DNA of 64,000 nt from Helicobacter pylori. Its GTDB lineage: Bacteria > Campylobacterota > Campylobacteria > Campylobacterales > Helicobacteraceae. Location of the stretch: positions 1,178,001 through 1,242,000 of the forward strand of contig CP032046.1 of assembly GCA_008032955.1 (NCBI GenBank), in the 5' to 3' direction. The stretch's first letter is position 1. Each line of letters opens with the position of its first letter. Position numbers and translations under genes: made by a program. This document shows, one piece after another, positions 53,385 to 62,357 of the stretch. The notes beneath the pieces were generated by a model. That model was not told where the DNA came from. It searched no databases and saw nothing but the letters and a program-made list of their open reading frames with translations.

Positions 53385-54574
53385 CAGCCGTTTTTAGAAT
53401 GCAATAAATCTTTATTGTATTCCAACATGGCATTTTGTAAATCAAGTTTATATAACACATTTTCAATGTAAGTAAAATAAAGGCTTTCTTGTTCTTCTTT
53501 TAAGCCTTTAGATAAAACCACATCGCAATTTTTAAAATACAAACAAACATGTTTATTTTGCGTTTGAGATATCTTCGCATGGTTAAAAGCGTCAATATAG
53601 ATTAAGTTTTCCCATTTATCCAAAAGATCAAATTCTTCTATAGAGCGAGCCAAGCATAAAGGCACAATGTGGTGCAACTCAAAGCCCTTTTCTTTTTTTA
53701 CGCCATGTTTTTCAAAATAAAGGGCTTTTTCTTTAATGGAGCGTTTGAGTTTTTTATCGTTTTGTTTGCTTTCTTCATTGAGCGTTTTTAAAATAAGCCT
53801 CTCTTTATTGGTTTCAAAAAACACGCTTTGTTCTAGCAAGCTAAAAATTTGTTGGGCTTGATTTTTCCAATTATGATAATCTCTCTTTTCTAACTTATTC
53901 CCATTAAAATGGTTAGGGTTGCAATAATCTTACACTAACTCTTTTAATTTTTCTTTTTGGATACGGCTTAAACTCCTATACTCTCTAACATATTCTATAA
54001 TTTCACTTCTAGTAAAATTTTCAATATTTAAAAATGTAACAAAAAACATCATTTCTTCAATATCTAAATAATGATTTTCAAGCTCTATCATCACCTCTCT
54101 GCATTCTGCCCCAAAACCCTGTAAAAGATTTTCTAAAGCTTGCGTGTAACAAAAATTTTTTCTTAACAAATCTTGCGCGTTTAAAAATTCTATGGCTAAG
54201 GGAGTTAAACTGATATATTTAATACTGCTTTGAATGTAGGGGTTTGTAGGTTCCTTATTTTTATTGTATCGCTCAATCAACCCCATTCTATGCATATCTA
54301 CAAAAAGATTTTTTCTCAAGCTATCTTGAGTTACTTGATTCTTTTTTCTTAAATTGTCTTGAGGCATTTCAGACTTGCAGATATTATCAACCACTTTTGC
54401 ATAAACCTCTTCGCCTATGATATTGCTAGGGCGTTTGCTCATATCGGTGGTGCGAATTTGTAAAAAATCTTCTCCCACTTCATTAAAAATAGCTTGAATA
54501 ATAATTTTAATCTTATTTTGATCGTAACGATTGTGTTGGGAAGTGTAAGCCCCTATAAAGAACTTTATATGCGA
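53384..54574 (-). pseudogene. MboII-like HNH restriction endonuclease with a nonsense codon
   Basis: One continuous frame interrupted by a TAA at 53930-53932. The N-terminal piece contains RTTDMSKRPSNIIGEEVYAK and ends KEKLKELV. After the stop it continues DYCNPNHFNGNKLEKRDYHN, then to 53384. The C-terminal piece carries the HNH nuclease pattern FELHHIVPL, ENLIYIDAFNHAKISQ. No ATG is found at the 5' end: the frame opens after a stop at 54575, with only a GTG at 54478. The HNH fold and the two neighbouring methyltransferases suggest the HpyAII/MboII type (GAAGA), an inference from locus knowledge. Confidence 0.75.
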
Positions 54575-54587
54575 TTAGCCAAGAATT

Positions 54588-55295
54588 TCAAACACTCTTT
54601 ACTGGGGTCAATAAGCTAGTCATGCCACTGCCGCTAAACAAATCTAAAATCAAATCGTTTTTATGAGAGCTAGCCTTTATCATGCGTTCAATGAACACTT
54701 TAGGTTTAATGCTAGGGTGTTTGGGCTTAAGGATTTTACCCTTCTCTTTTTCAACATGCCTTTGTGAAGCGATTTCCCACACATCAAGGCATAATTTGCC
54801 CTTAGGGTTGGGGAACCAGCGTTTGTTGTTTTTTAAAATCCCCTTACTTTGAGCATGTTTGATGCGTTCGGTGGATTCATAAGCAATGCGAACCTCATCG
54901 GCATTAAAGGTGTAGTTTTTCTTGTGCATGCTATAAAATAAAATGCTTTCTTGCGCGTGGTTATAACGCTCTTTGGCGTTGGCAAACCCATCTTTTTTAA
55001 CCCAAGTGATAAAATTTAAAAAATGCGCTTTTTTATGGCGCAAATACGCTAAAAATAAAGCGCAATTAAAGGGGGTATTAAAGATATAAAAACTCCCCGT
55101 ATCTTTGATTTTGGGTAGCACTTTATCAATCCAAGCGTAAGAAAATGTTAAAAACTCTTCATCATTTTTAAAACTATCCCATGAAGCAATTTTAAGATTA
55201 TAAGGAGAATCAATAATGGCTAAATCAACGCTTTTATCTTCTAATTTGTCTAAAAAGGTGAAAACATCTTCTATATAAATCTTATTCAAAATCAA
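54588..55295 (-). CDS. Beta-class DNA methyltransferase of the MboII-like system, C-terminus truncated
   Basis: 235 residues. Motif IV is IIDSPYNLKIASWDSF (DSPY instead of the usual DPPY). FNTPFNCALFLAYLRHKKAH follows. Motif I sits near the C-terminus (DLFSGSGMTSL). Right after it the sequence changes to LTPVKSV and stops, whereas relatives continue about 20-30 residues with a FIG-type motif (F-I-G-x-E). The loss coincides with the missing start of the nuclease gene, suggesting a deletion spanning both. Activity is doubtful. Confidence 0.75.
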   Translation of the reverse strand: MILNKIYIEDVFTFLDKLEDKSVDLAIIDSPYNLKIASWDSFKNDEEFLTFSYAWIDKVLPKIKDTGSFYIFNTPFNCALFLAYLRHKKAHFLNFITWVKKDGFANAKERYNHAQESILFYSMHKKNYTFNADEVRIAYESTERIKHAQSKGILKNNKRWFPNPKGKLCLDVWEIASQRHVEKEKGKILKPKHPSIKPKVFIERMIKASSHKNDLILDLFSGSGMTSLLTPVKSV

Positions 55296-56143
55296 ACAAG
55301 TTTCCTAATTTTTGCTCAATCAAGGGCTTATAATTTTCATAGAGTTCATAACCTATAAAATTTCTTTTTAAAAGCTTTGCTTCTCTTAAGGTTGTCCCAC
55401 TCCCGCTAAATGGATCTAGAACCACATCGCCCACGCAACTATACAATCTAATCAAACGCCTTGCTAATTCGGCCGGCATTAAAGCCGCATGCTTACCAAA
55501 AGCAATATCGTTTTTATTAGGGATTGGGATTTCCCAAATTTGTTTAGTAAATTCCACCCATTCCTCTTGAGTCAATTGGCTTTGTTCTTTTTGTTCTTCT
55601 GTGGGTTGTTTGGGCTTGCCGTCTTTGACAAACACGCCGATAAATTCTATAGTATTTTGCGCATAAAAATTTCTAGGATAAGGGTAGCTCCCAAACATCA
55701 ATCTTTGTAGGATTGGCGCGTTTCCAAATATAGACATCTAGTAAGAACATTTTCGGTTTGTTTTCTAGCGTGTTGTTTAAATCATGCAAAATGGAGCGCT
55801 GAATATCAGCATGCAAATCAAAGATATGGCGGTTATAGTGCGTGTTTAAAACCTTTTTAAGCATGGGCATTAAAGGCACATTAATACATAACTTACCATT
55901 GGGTTTTAACGCTCTATAGCACTCAAGTCAAACTTTTAAAAGACCTAAAAGATAATCTTCATATTTTTCTAACGCCCCCAAATCTTCAACATGTTGGGCT
56001 GAATGCTGTAAATCTTGTGTGCCATTTTTTGCGTAATCTTTGATGTTGAAATAAGGCGGGCTTGTGATGATCACATCCACGCTATTATCTGGCACTTCAT
56101 TCATGTTGGCGCTGCTATGATAAAATACTTTATTGATATTCAA
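55282..56143 (-). pseudogene. Second DNA methyltransferase of the cassette, disrupted twice
   Basis: Begins MNINKVFYHSSANMNEVPDN with motif IV TSPPYFNIKDY, the TSPPY form typical of N4-cytosine enzymes. A TGA at 55930-55928 interrupts the frame (GLLKV stop LECYRALKPNGKLC), most simply a Trp codon change. A frameshift near 55700-55709 then separates YIWKRANPTK from LMFGSYPYPRNFY. The last part has motif I LDPFSGSGTT and NFIGYELYENYKPL. It overlaps the next gene by 14 bases. Confidence 0.8.
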
Positions 56144-56258
56144 TCTTATTTTTACCTTTTATTAAACTTCAATGGGTTTCACAGAGATAATTTTACAATG
56201 AAATGGGGGTATTTTAAAAGAATGAGTCAGTCAAGGCAATCTAAATTTTCAACAAGCC

Positions 56259-56334
56259 AAACTCCCTAACGCTCTCGCTTAAAAGGTAATCGTCTTCTAG
56301 TAAAAAAATCTTTTTTTGCATGGGGGTATTGTAG
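56259..56334 (-). pseudogene. Direct repeat copy 2: truncated crdR 5' end upstream of mod
   Basis: Reads [18 protein letters not shown] as in crdR, then leaves homology and stops. It is the right copy of the duplicated target and continues directly into the mod promoter. The ATG is at 56321. The 115 bases between the methyltransferase start and this copy show no gene. Confidence 0.9.
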
Positions 56335-56352
56335 TGCTTAATTAAAGGGCTT

Positions 56353-56361
56353 TGTTATAAT
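56353..56361 (+). promoter_or_regulatory. Extended -10 promoter of mod-res
   Basis: TGTTATAAT (TGn plus a perfect TATAAT at 56356-56361) lies 28 bases before the mod ATG. TAAGGAG at 56376-56382 is the ribosome site. The -35 is not evident. Confidence 0.55.
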
Positions 56362-56389
56362 ACTTTCCATATTTTTAAGGAGCGTGATA

Positions 56390-58642
56390 ATGAAAACGAA
56401 CGAAGCGCAATTTTATGAAGTTTTAGAAAACCTTTTTATAGGCGTTAAGATTGAAGACAAACAAGAAAGCCTTTTAGATCCTAACGCTAAAGCAATGAAA
56501 AATGGCATGCTCAATCTCATGAAGGCTAAGAGCAAGTATTATCAAAGCAAAAAACAAGAATTAGAAAAATTCATTGATTTAAAATGCCAAAATAACAACG
56601 ATCTCAAAGAAGAATTGTTTGACAAACTCTATAGCTTTTTCAAGCGTTATTTGAGCGCTAATGGAGGGATTTATTTCAACGACACGCCCCTTTACGATAG
56701 CCTTTATACTAAAAGCGATTATGAAAAATGCTCCCTTAAAAAAGACACCGCTTTATTTTATAAAACCAAAGATCTTTATTATGTGAAAAGCGAAACGAAT
56801 TATAAGGATTTTTGCTTTGAACTAGAAAACATGGTTTTTAATTTTGACACTTCTTTATTAGAAAGTAAAAAGAATAATGAAAAAGTGGATTTAGTCTTTA
56901 ATCTAAAAGATACAGACACAAAAACTAACACCCTAAACTTTAGCGTTACTCTCAGCAGTAAGGGGAATCAAACAAAAATAAGTGAAATTCTAAAAGAATG
57001 TTTAAATCAAGGCGTTGAACTTGATGAAGAAGTGTTAAAAAAAGCGTTTGGAAAATTCAAAAAGCAAGGCAGTATGGATTATTTTATCCATAAAAACGCG
57101 CTAGGGTTTTTAAAAGAGCAATTGGATTTGTATTTGTTTGAATACCTTTTTAAAGAAATGACTGAATTTGATGACAAACGCCTTAATGGAATCAACACCA
57201 TTAAGGAAGTGGCGTTGCAAGTGATTTTATTAGTGAGCGAATTTGAAAACGAACTCTGTAAGATTTGGAACAAACCTCGTTTTGTATTAAACTCGCATTT
57301 CATTGTAAGCCTAGATCAATTAAAAGCTAAAAACTACGATCTAAATAAAATCACAAACCACAAAAACTACCCCAAACAAGTCCAAGAATGGCAAGACTTG
57401 AATTTAAAAACCACAGGCAATTTTTTAGAAAATGAGTTTTTACCCCTAGACACTCTCTATTTTAAAGATTTAGAAGAAGAGATTAAAAATTTATTCAGTG
57501 AAGATGAAATCAATGGCACGCTCATTAAAAGCGAAAACTACCAAGCCCTAAACTCTCTTAAAAACCGCTATAAAGAAACAATAGATTGCATTTACATTGA
57601 TCCGCCTTTCAATACCGGCAGTGATTTTGCTTACATAGATAAATTTCAAGACAGCACATGGCTAAGCCTTATGCACAATCGCTTGGAACTCGCTTATGAT
57701 TTTTTAAGCCCTCAAGGGAGTTTTTATCTGCATTTGGATAACAATGCTAATTATTTGGGGCGTATGCTACTCAATGATATTTTTGGTAAAGAAAATTTTA
57801 GGAATGAAATAATTTGGTATTACTCTAATAAAATGGCAAATAGTGGTAATAGTTTTGCTAAAAACACTGAAACAATTTTAAATTATTCTAAAAGTGAAAA
57901 ATATATATTTTATAGACAAAAAGAGCCACGAAGTGAGCCAGTTCTTTTAAGCAAACGAGAAGGGCGAGATGGTAAAAATATGAGAGCAAGAGATGAAAAT
58001 GGTAAGGTTATTTATGAATTATCTCATGAACGCTATGTGGATACTTTATGGGATATACCAATCATAGGCTCTACTTCAACAGAAAGGGTAAAAAACAATG
58101 AAAATCTAACCCAAAAACCGGAAAAATTGCTAGAAAGGATAATCCAAGCGAGCAGTGATGAAAATTCTATCATTTTAGACTTTTTTGCTGGGAGTGGGAC
58201 GACTTGTGCAGTGGCGCACAAGCTTAAGAGAAAGTATATCGGTATTGAAATGGGGGAGCATTTTGACAGCGTGATTTTGCCTCGCCTTAAAAAGGTTATA
58301 GGCGGTTTTAAAAGCGGTGCGGCTAAAGAATTTAATGGAGGTGGGGTGGTGAAAGTTTATGCATTGGAAAGCTATGAAGAGATTTTAAGAAAAATCAAGT
58401 ATGAAGACAATGACAAACCCTTAGCTTATGATGAACAATACAGCGATTTAGTGGGATGCAAAAACGAATCTTACACGCTCAATTTAAACGCGCTAGAAAA
58501 AATGGGCGTGGATATTAAAGAGACTTTGGAAAATTTATGGGGGCTGAAAGTGGAGTTTTTTAATGAAAAGGTGGTGAAATTTAAAGGGAATGATAAAGAA
58601 GTAGAGATTTTAAAAGCCTTAAAAGAAGCGCTCATTTGGTAA
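56390..58642 (+). CDS. Type III DNA methyltransferase, Mod subunit
   Basis: Beta-class N6-adenine methyltransferase that gives specificity to the Type III complex. 750 residues from the ATG at 56390; a GTG two codons upstream lacks proper spacing. Motif IV DPPFNTGSDF begins near residue 404, motif I DFFAGSGTT near 597, and the recognition domain lies between. That middle part (about 57800-58070) is more AT-rich and its codon use differs from the flanks, suggesting exchange. No long homopolymer is seen, so phase variation is not evident here. Confidence 0.92.
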   Translation: MKTNEAQFYEVLENLFIGVKIEDKQESLLDPNAKAMKNGMLNLMKAKSKYYQSKKQELEKFIDLKCQNNNDLKEELFDKLYSFFKRYLSANGGIYFNDTPLYDSLYTKSDYEKCSLKKDTALFYKTKDLYYVKSETNYKDFCFELENMVFNFDTSLLESKKNNEKVDLVFNLKDTDTKTNTLNFSVTLSSKGNQTKISEILKECLNQGVELDEEVLKKAFGKFKKQGSMDYFIHKNALGFLKEQLDLYLFEYLFKEMTEFDDKRLNGINTIKEVALQVILLVSEFENELCKIWNKPRFVLNSHFIVSLDQLKAKNYDLNKITNHKNYPKQVQEWQDLNLKTTGNFLENEFLPLDTLYFKDLEEEIKNLFSEDEINGTLIKSENYQALNSLKNRYKETIDCIYIDPPFNTGSDFAYIDKFQDSTWLSLMHNRLELAYDFLSPQGSFYLHLDNNANYLGRMLLNDIFGKENFRNEIIWYYSNKMANSGNSFAKNTETILNYSKSEKYIFYRQKEPRSEPVLLSKREGRDGKNMRARDENGKVIYELSHERYVDTLWDIPIIGSTSTERVKNNENLTQKPEKLLERIIQASSDENSIILDFFAGSGTTCAVAHKLKRKYIGIEMGEHFDSVILPRLKKVIGGFKSGAAKEFNGGGVVKVYALESYEEILRKIKYEDNDKPLAYDEQYSDLVGCKNESYTLNLNALEKMGVDIKETLENLWGLKVEFFNEKVVKFKGNDKEVEILKALKEALIW

Positions 58643-58651
58643 GGAGGCATA

Positions 58652-61558
58652 ATGGCAAAGAAAAAAGATCTAACAACCCATAATGAAATTTTTGTCGCAC
58701 AAAAACTCGCTGAAGATGAATTGAACACTAACGAGATTAACGAGCCATTAGAAAGGCTAGACTTTAAAAGCTTTGATAGCAATAAGGAGCTTTTAGATTA
58801 CCAACAGCAAGCTTTGATTAACGCTTTTAGAATGCTTGTCGCTTATTTTAAGGATTTCAAAGGAAGTAAAAAAGAATTTTACGCATTTTATCAAGAGCAT
58901 TATTCATTCGCTAATTGCGATTTCACTAACAAAAAACTCAATCATTTGTTAAAGAGCCATTTTAAGGTAAAAAATCAGCGCGTGAGTTTTGAAAATTTTA
59001 TCAACCGATTAGCCTTTTACATGGCCACAGGGAGCGGTAAAACGATTGTCATTATCAAGCTTGTAGAGCTTTTAAGCGTGGCTATGGGAATGGGTTTAAT
59101 CCCTAAGAAAAATGTCATGTTTTTTAGCGCCAATGAAAATTTGATCAAGCAATTTGAAAAAGAAATTGAAAAATACAACCGGGGTAAGGACTTTTCCAAA
59201 CAAATTGATTTCAAAAACCTTAAAGAGGTTACCCATAAAGATTTCCATCGCGCTCCAAAAGATTTTTTTGAAAAAATCGCTCTTTTTTATTACCGCGCGG
59301 ATTTGATGAATGATGAAGAAAGCAAGGAAAACCTTTTAAATTATAAGGATTATTGGGATAATGGGGAAAATTATGTGATTTTAGATGAAGCGCACAAGGG
59401 GAACAAGTCTGAGAGCAAAAGACAAGCTATCTTTAGTCTGCTGTCTTTAAAAGGGTTTTTATTCAATTTCAGCGCCACTTTCACCGAAGAAAGCGATCTC
59501 ATCACTTCGGTGTATAATTTGAGCGTGGGCGAGTGGGTGAAGCTTGGCTATGGTAAAGAGTCTGTTTTATTGAAGAAAAACAACTTAAACGCTTTTAAGG
59601 AATTAAAAGATTTAAACGATAGGGAAAAAGAAATCGCTCTTTTAAAAGCGTTATTGCTTTTAGGCATGCAAAAACGCTATAAAACAGAAGGCTATTTTCA
59701 TGACCCTTTAATGCTCGTGTTCACGCATTCTGTGAATGTGGAAAACAGCGATGCGGAAATCTTTTTTAAAACTTTAGCGCGCGTGATTGAAAATGACGAT
59801 GAGAGCGATTTTTTAAAAGCTAAAGAAGATTTATTAGAGGAATTAAAGAATCCGGAATTTCTTTTTAGCGATGGCAAAGATAAAGACTATAAGGTTAAGG
59901 TTTTTAAAGAGGGTTTAAAGAGCATGGATTTTAAAGGCTTAAAAGAAGAAGTTTTTTATGCTAATAGCGGGCATATTGAAGTCATTATTAACCCTAAAAA
60001 CAACCAAGAAATCGCTTTCAAACTCAACACAAGCGACAAAGTCTTTTGCCTGATTAGAATAGGCGATATTACCGAATGGATTTGTGAAAAATTAAAGAGC
60101 GTGAAAGTGGTGAGCAAGAATTTGAGCTTTAAAGAAGAGAGTTATTTCAGCCAGATTGATAAGAGCAGTATCAATATTTTAGTGGGATCTCGCACTTTTG
60201 ATACTGGGTGGGATAGCACAAGGCCTAGCGTGATTTTATTTTTAAATATAGGGCTTGATGATGACGCTAAAAAGCTGGTGAAACAATCTTTTGGCAGGGG
60301 CGTAAGGATTGAAAGCGTCAAAAACCAACGCCAAAGGTTAGCGTATTTAGACATAGATGAAGCTATTAAAGACCGCTTGAAACCACACGCTGCAATGCTA
60401 GAAACGCTTTTTGTGATACCCACCAACCATGCAAGCCTTGAAGCGATTTTAAAGTTCCAAAAAGAGAGCGAGAATGGGGGCGAAAATAGAGGCTCTTGGC
60501 ATGAAATCAAATTAGAAAAAACGCCCATAAAACACGCCTTATTCGTGCCTTGCTACCGAAAAGAACAAACCAACGCTCTTAAAATTCCTCAAAGCGCTTC
60601 GTTTAGAATGAGCGAAAAAAATTTTAAGGATTTAAAAGAGTATTTTCATTTAATGAGTGAAAAGCATTTTATTTTAAAGCATGAATTTTATAACCCTAAA
60701 GATTACGAGCTGTTAAAAGACATGATACAAAAAGAGCATTTTAAAAAGGTATCAACTTGGCATTATAAAGATTTAGACTACATGATTTCTGAAATTAAAG
60801 GCAAGCTATACCCCAATCAAAAAGTGCCTAAAGACGAGTTTAACGCCCTAGATAATGAGAAAATCGTGCATTTTAAAAGGATTAAAATTAAGGCGGATAA
60901 AAAAGAAGCATTAATGAAAACCATCCAAGAAGTGAAAGAGTATGCGCCTTTGGATAAAGAAACTTTAAGAAAAAAAATCGCGCAAGGCGAGATTGACATT
61001 GATAATATAGACAAACACAAACAAGACAGAATGTTCAAAGTTGATGAAGCAGAGCTGTTAAAACTCAAAGAGCATTACTACACCCCACTCATTAAAGCCA
61101 AAAACTGCGATTGGCTTAAGCATGTGGTTAAAGTAAAGAGCGAGAGCGATTTTTTAGAAGAGTTGTTAAAGATTACAGAAACGCTGCAAGAAAACTATGA
61201 TTTTTGGGCGTTCAGCAAGATTGATGAGCATTTAGACAATTTGTTTATCCCTTATTTTAACGGCGCTACAGAAAGGCGCTTTTTCCCTGATTTTATCTTT
61301 TGGTTGCAAAAAGGCGGCACGCAGATCATTTGCTTCATTGATCCTAAAGGGAGTAAACACACTGATTACGAATATAAGGCAGATGCGTATCAACTTTTTA
61401 AAGATAAGGTTTTTAACCCTAAAAACGATCCCAATCTCAAAATCAAAGTGGTTTTAAAATTTTATGGGGATAAGGATGATGTGGGGGAGCGTTATAGGGA
61501 TCTTTGGATTGAAAAAGGGAAACTAGAATATTTTTTTCTGGATTTAAAGGATTACTGA
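58652..61558 (+). CDS. Type III restriction enzyme, Res subunit
   Basis: ATP-dependent translocase and nuclease acting with Mod. 968 residues, ribosome site AAGGAGG. Helicase motifs: MATGSGKTIVIIKL (about residues 124-137), DEAH at 245-248, FSATFTEESD, and QSFGRGVRIES. The C-terminal PD-(D/E)xK nuclease reads FFPDFIFWLQKGG with ICFIDPKGSKH (about residues 878-900). Nine bases separate it from mod. The gene appears intact. Confidence 0.93.
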   Translation: MAKKKDLTTHNEIFVAQKLAEDELNTNEINEPLERLDFKSFDSNKELLDYQQQALINAFRMLVAYFKDFKGSKKEFYAFYQEHYSFANCDFTNKKLNHLLKSHFKVKNQRVSFENFINRLAFYMATGSGKTIVIIKLVELLSVAMGMGLIPKKNVMFFSANENLIKQFEKEIEKYNRGKDFSKQIDFKNLKEVTHKDFHRAPKDFFEKIALFYYRADLMNDEESKENLLNYKDYWDNGENYVILDEAHKGNKSESKRQAIFSLLSLKGFLFNFSATFTEESDLITSVYNLSVGEWVKLGYGKESVLLKKNNLNAFKELKDLNDREKEIALLKALLLLGMQKRYKTEGYFHDPLMLVFTHSVNVENSDAEIFFKTLARVIENDDESDFLKAKEDLLEELKNPEFLFSDGKDKDYKVKVFKEGLKSMDFKGLKEEVFYANSGHIEVIINPKNNQEIAFKLNTSDKVFCLIRIGDITEWICEKLKSVKVVSKNLSFKEESYFSQIDKSSINILVGSRTFDTGWDSTRPSVILFLNIGLDDDAKKLVKQSFGRGVRIESVKNQRQRLAYLDIDEAIKDRLKPHAAMLETLFVIPTNHASLEAILKFQKESENGGENRGSWHEIKLEKTPIKHALFVPCYRKEQTNALKIPQSASFRMSEKNFKDLKEYFHLMSEKHFILKHEFYNPKDYELLKDMIQKEHFKKVSTWHYKDLDYMISEIKGKLYPNQKVPKDEFNALDNEKIVHFKRIKIKADKKEALMKTIQEVKEYAPLDKETLRKKIAQGEIDIDNIDKHKQDRMFKVDEAELLKLKEHYYTPLIKAKNCDWLKHVVKVKSESDFLEELLKITETLQENYDFWAFSKIDEHLDNLFIPYFNGATERRFFPDFIFWLQKGGTQIICFIDPKGSKHTDYEYKADAYQLFKDKVFNPKNDPNLKIKVVLKFYGDKDDVGERYRDLWIEKGKLEYFFLDLKDY

Positions 61559-61575
61559 TTTCATTGAAAGGGGTT

Positions 61576-61616
61576 AAAAACGCGCTTGAATAGCCTTGAA
61601 TAGAGCGCTAGTTTTT
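61576..61616. terminator. Likely bidirectional terminator between res and mreC
   Basis: AAAAACGCGCT pairs with AGCGC-TA-GTTTTT across a 17-base loop with a two-base bulge. T runs lie on both strands. It overlaps the mreC stop codon and is about 20 bases after the res stop. Confidence 0.5.
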
Positions 61617-62354
61617 CACATCGCTTAAAAACACATGCCTTAAAAGTTTGGCATCGCTTAAAAAAGCGTTTTTCAACACCGCGCTTTTATAAGTGTAATG
61701 ATCTTCAATGCTTGAAACTTCACCCACAAACACCCCCGCTCCAAAAATCCCGTCTAGCCCACTCGTTAGCACTTGATCGCCTATGTTGATTTCAGCGCTT
61801 GGGACAATAAAATCCACGACCAATTCTTGCCTAAAATTAGATCCTATGAAGCCTAGCACCTGATTTTTGCCTATCATCACGCTATAGGCGCAGCGCTTGT
61901 GAGCGTTCAAAAACCCGTTCAAGCGCCCTTTTTCTAGCACCGCAATGCCTATGGCTTGGTTGTGAGAAACAAGGCCATAAATCTTGTTTTCTTCTAAATT
62001 CGTAATAGGATTGAGAGAGACGCTGTGCGTGTCTTCTAAACTGATGAATGAAGTCATAAAAGTGGGGGAATAGATCATTTTTGGATTTTCTAAAGGATAA
62101 ACGCTACTCAAACGCTCTTTCAAATCGGCGTTTTCTAGTTTTAAAGCTTCTAAAATTAAGCGTTCTTTTTGAAACTCCTTAATGTTTTTGGCTTGAAAAA
62201 AATACGCTTGAATGTTGTCTAATAAGCTGTTTTTAGCGTTCATCAAGGCGTTTTTAATCCGGTCGCTGATATAAGAAGAGCTACCCTTAAAATCTAAAAA
62301 ATAAAAAATAAGAAAAATCCCTAAAAGCCAAAGGAATTTAAAATAAAAACGCAT
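61608..62354 (-). CDS. mreC: Rod-shape determining protein MreC
   Basis: Periplasmic scaffold of the elongation machinery that builds the side wall. 248 residues: an N-terminal membrane helix (FLWLLGIFLIFYFLDF), a coiled coil around residues 55-85, then the beta-rich MreC domain (GDQVLTSGLDGIFGAGVFVG). It is three bases after mreB. mreD is not seen in the window. Confidence 0.94.
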   Translation of the reverse strand: MRFYFKFLWLLGIFLIFYFLDFKGSSSYISDRIKNALMNAKNSLLDNIQAYFFQAKNIKEFQKERLILEALKLENADLKERLSSVYPLENPKMIYSPTFMTSFISLEDTHSVSLNPITNLEENKIYGLVSHNQAIGIAVLEKGRLNGFLNAHKRCAYSVMIGKNQVLGFIGSNFRQELVVDFIVPSAEINIGDQVLTSGLDGIFGAGVFVGEVSSIEDHYTYKSAVLKNAFLSDAKLLRHVFLSDVKN

Positions 62355-62357
62355 GCA

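Noticed and set aside
53384..54574. Two separate hypothetical genes instead of one nuclease
   Set aside because: Both pieces are in the same frame with one TAA between them and continuous coding-like sequence; one broken gene is simpler.
53239..56334. Insertion sequence or prophage as the vehicle of the cassette
   Set aside because: No transposase, integrase or terminal inverted repeats are visible; flanks are duplicated host genes.
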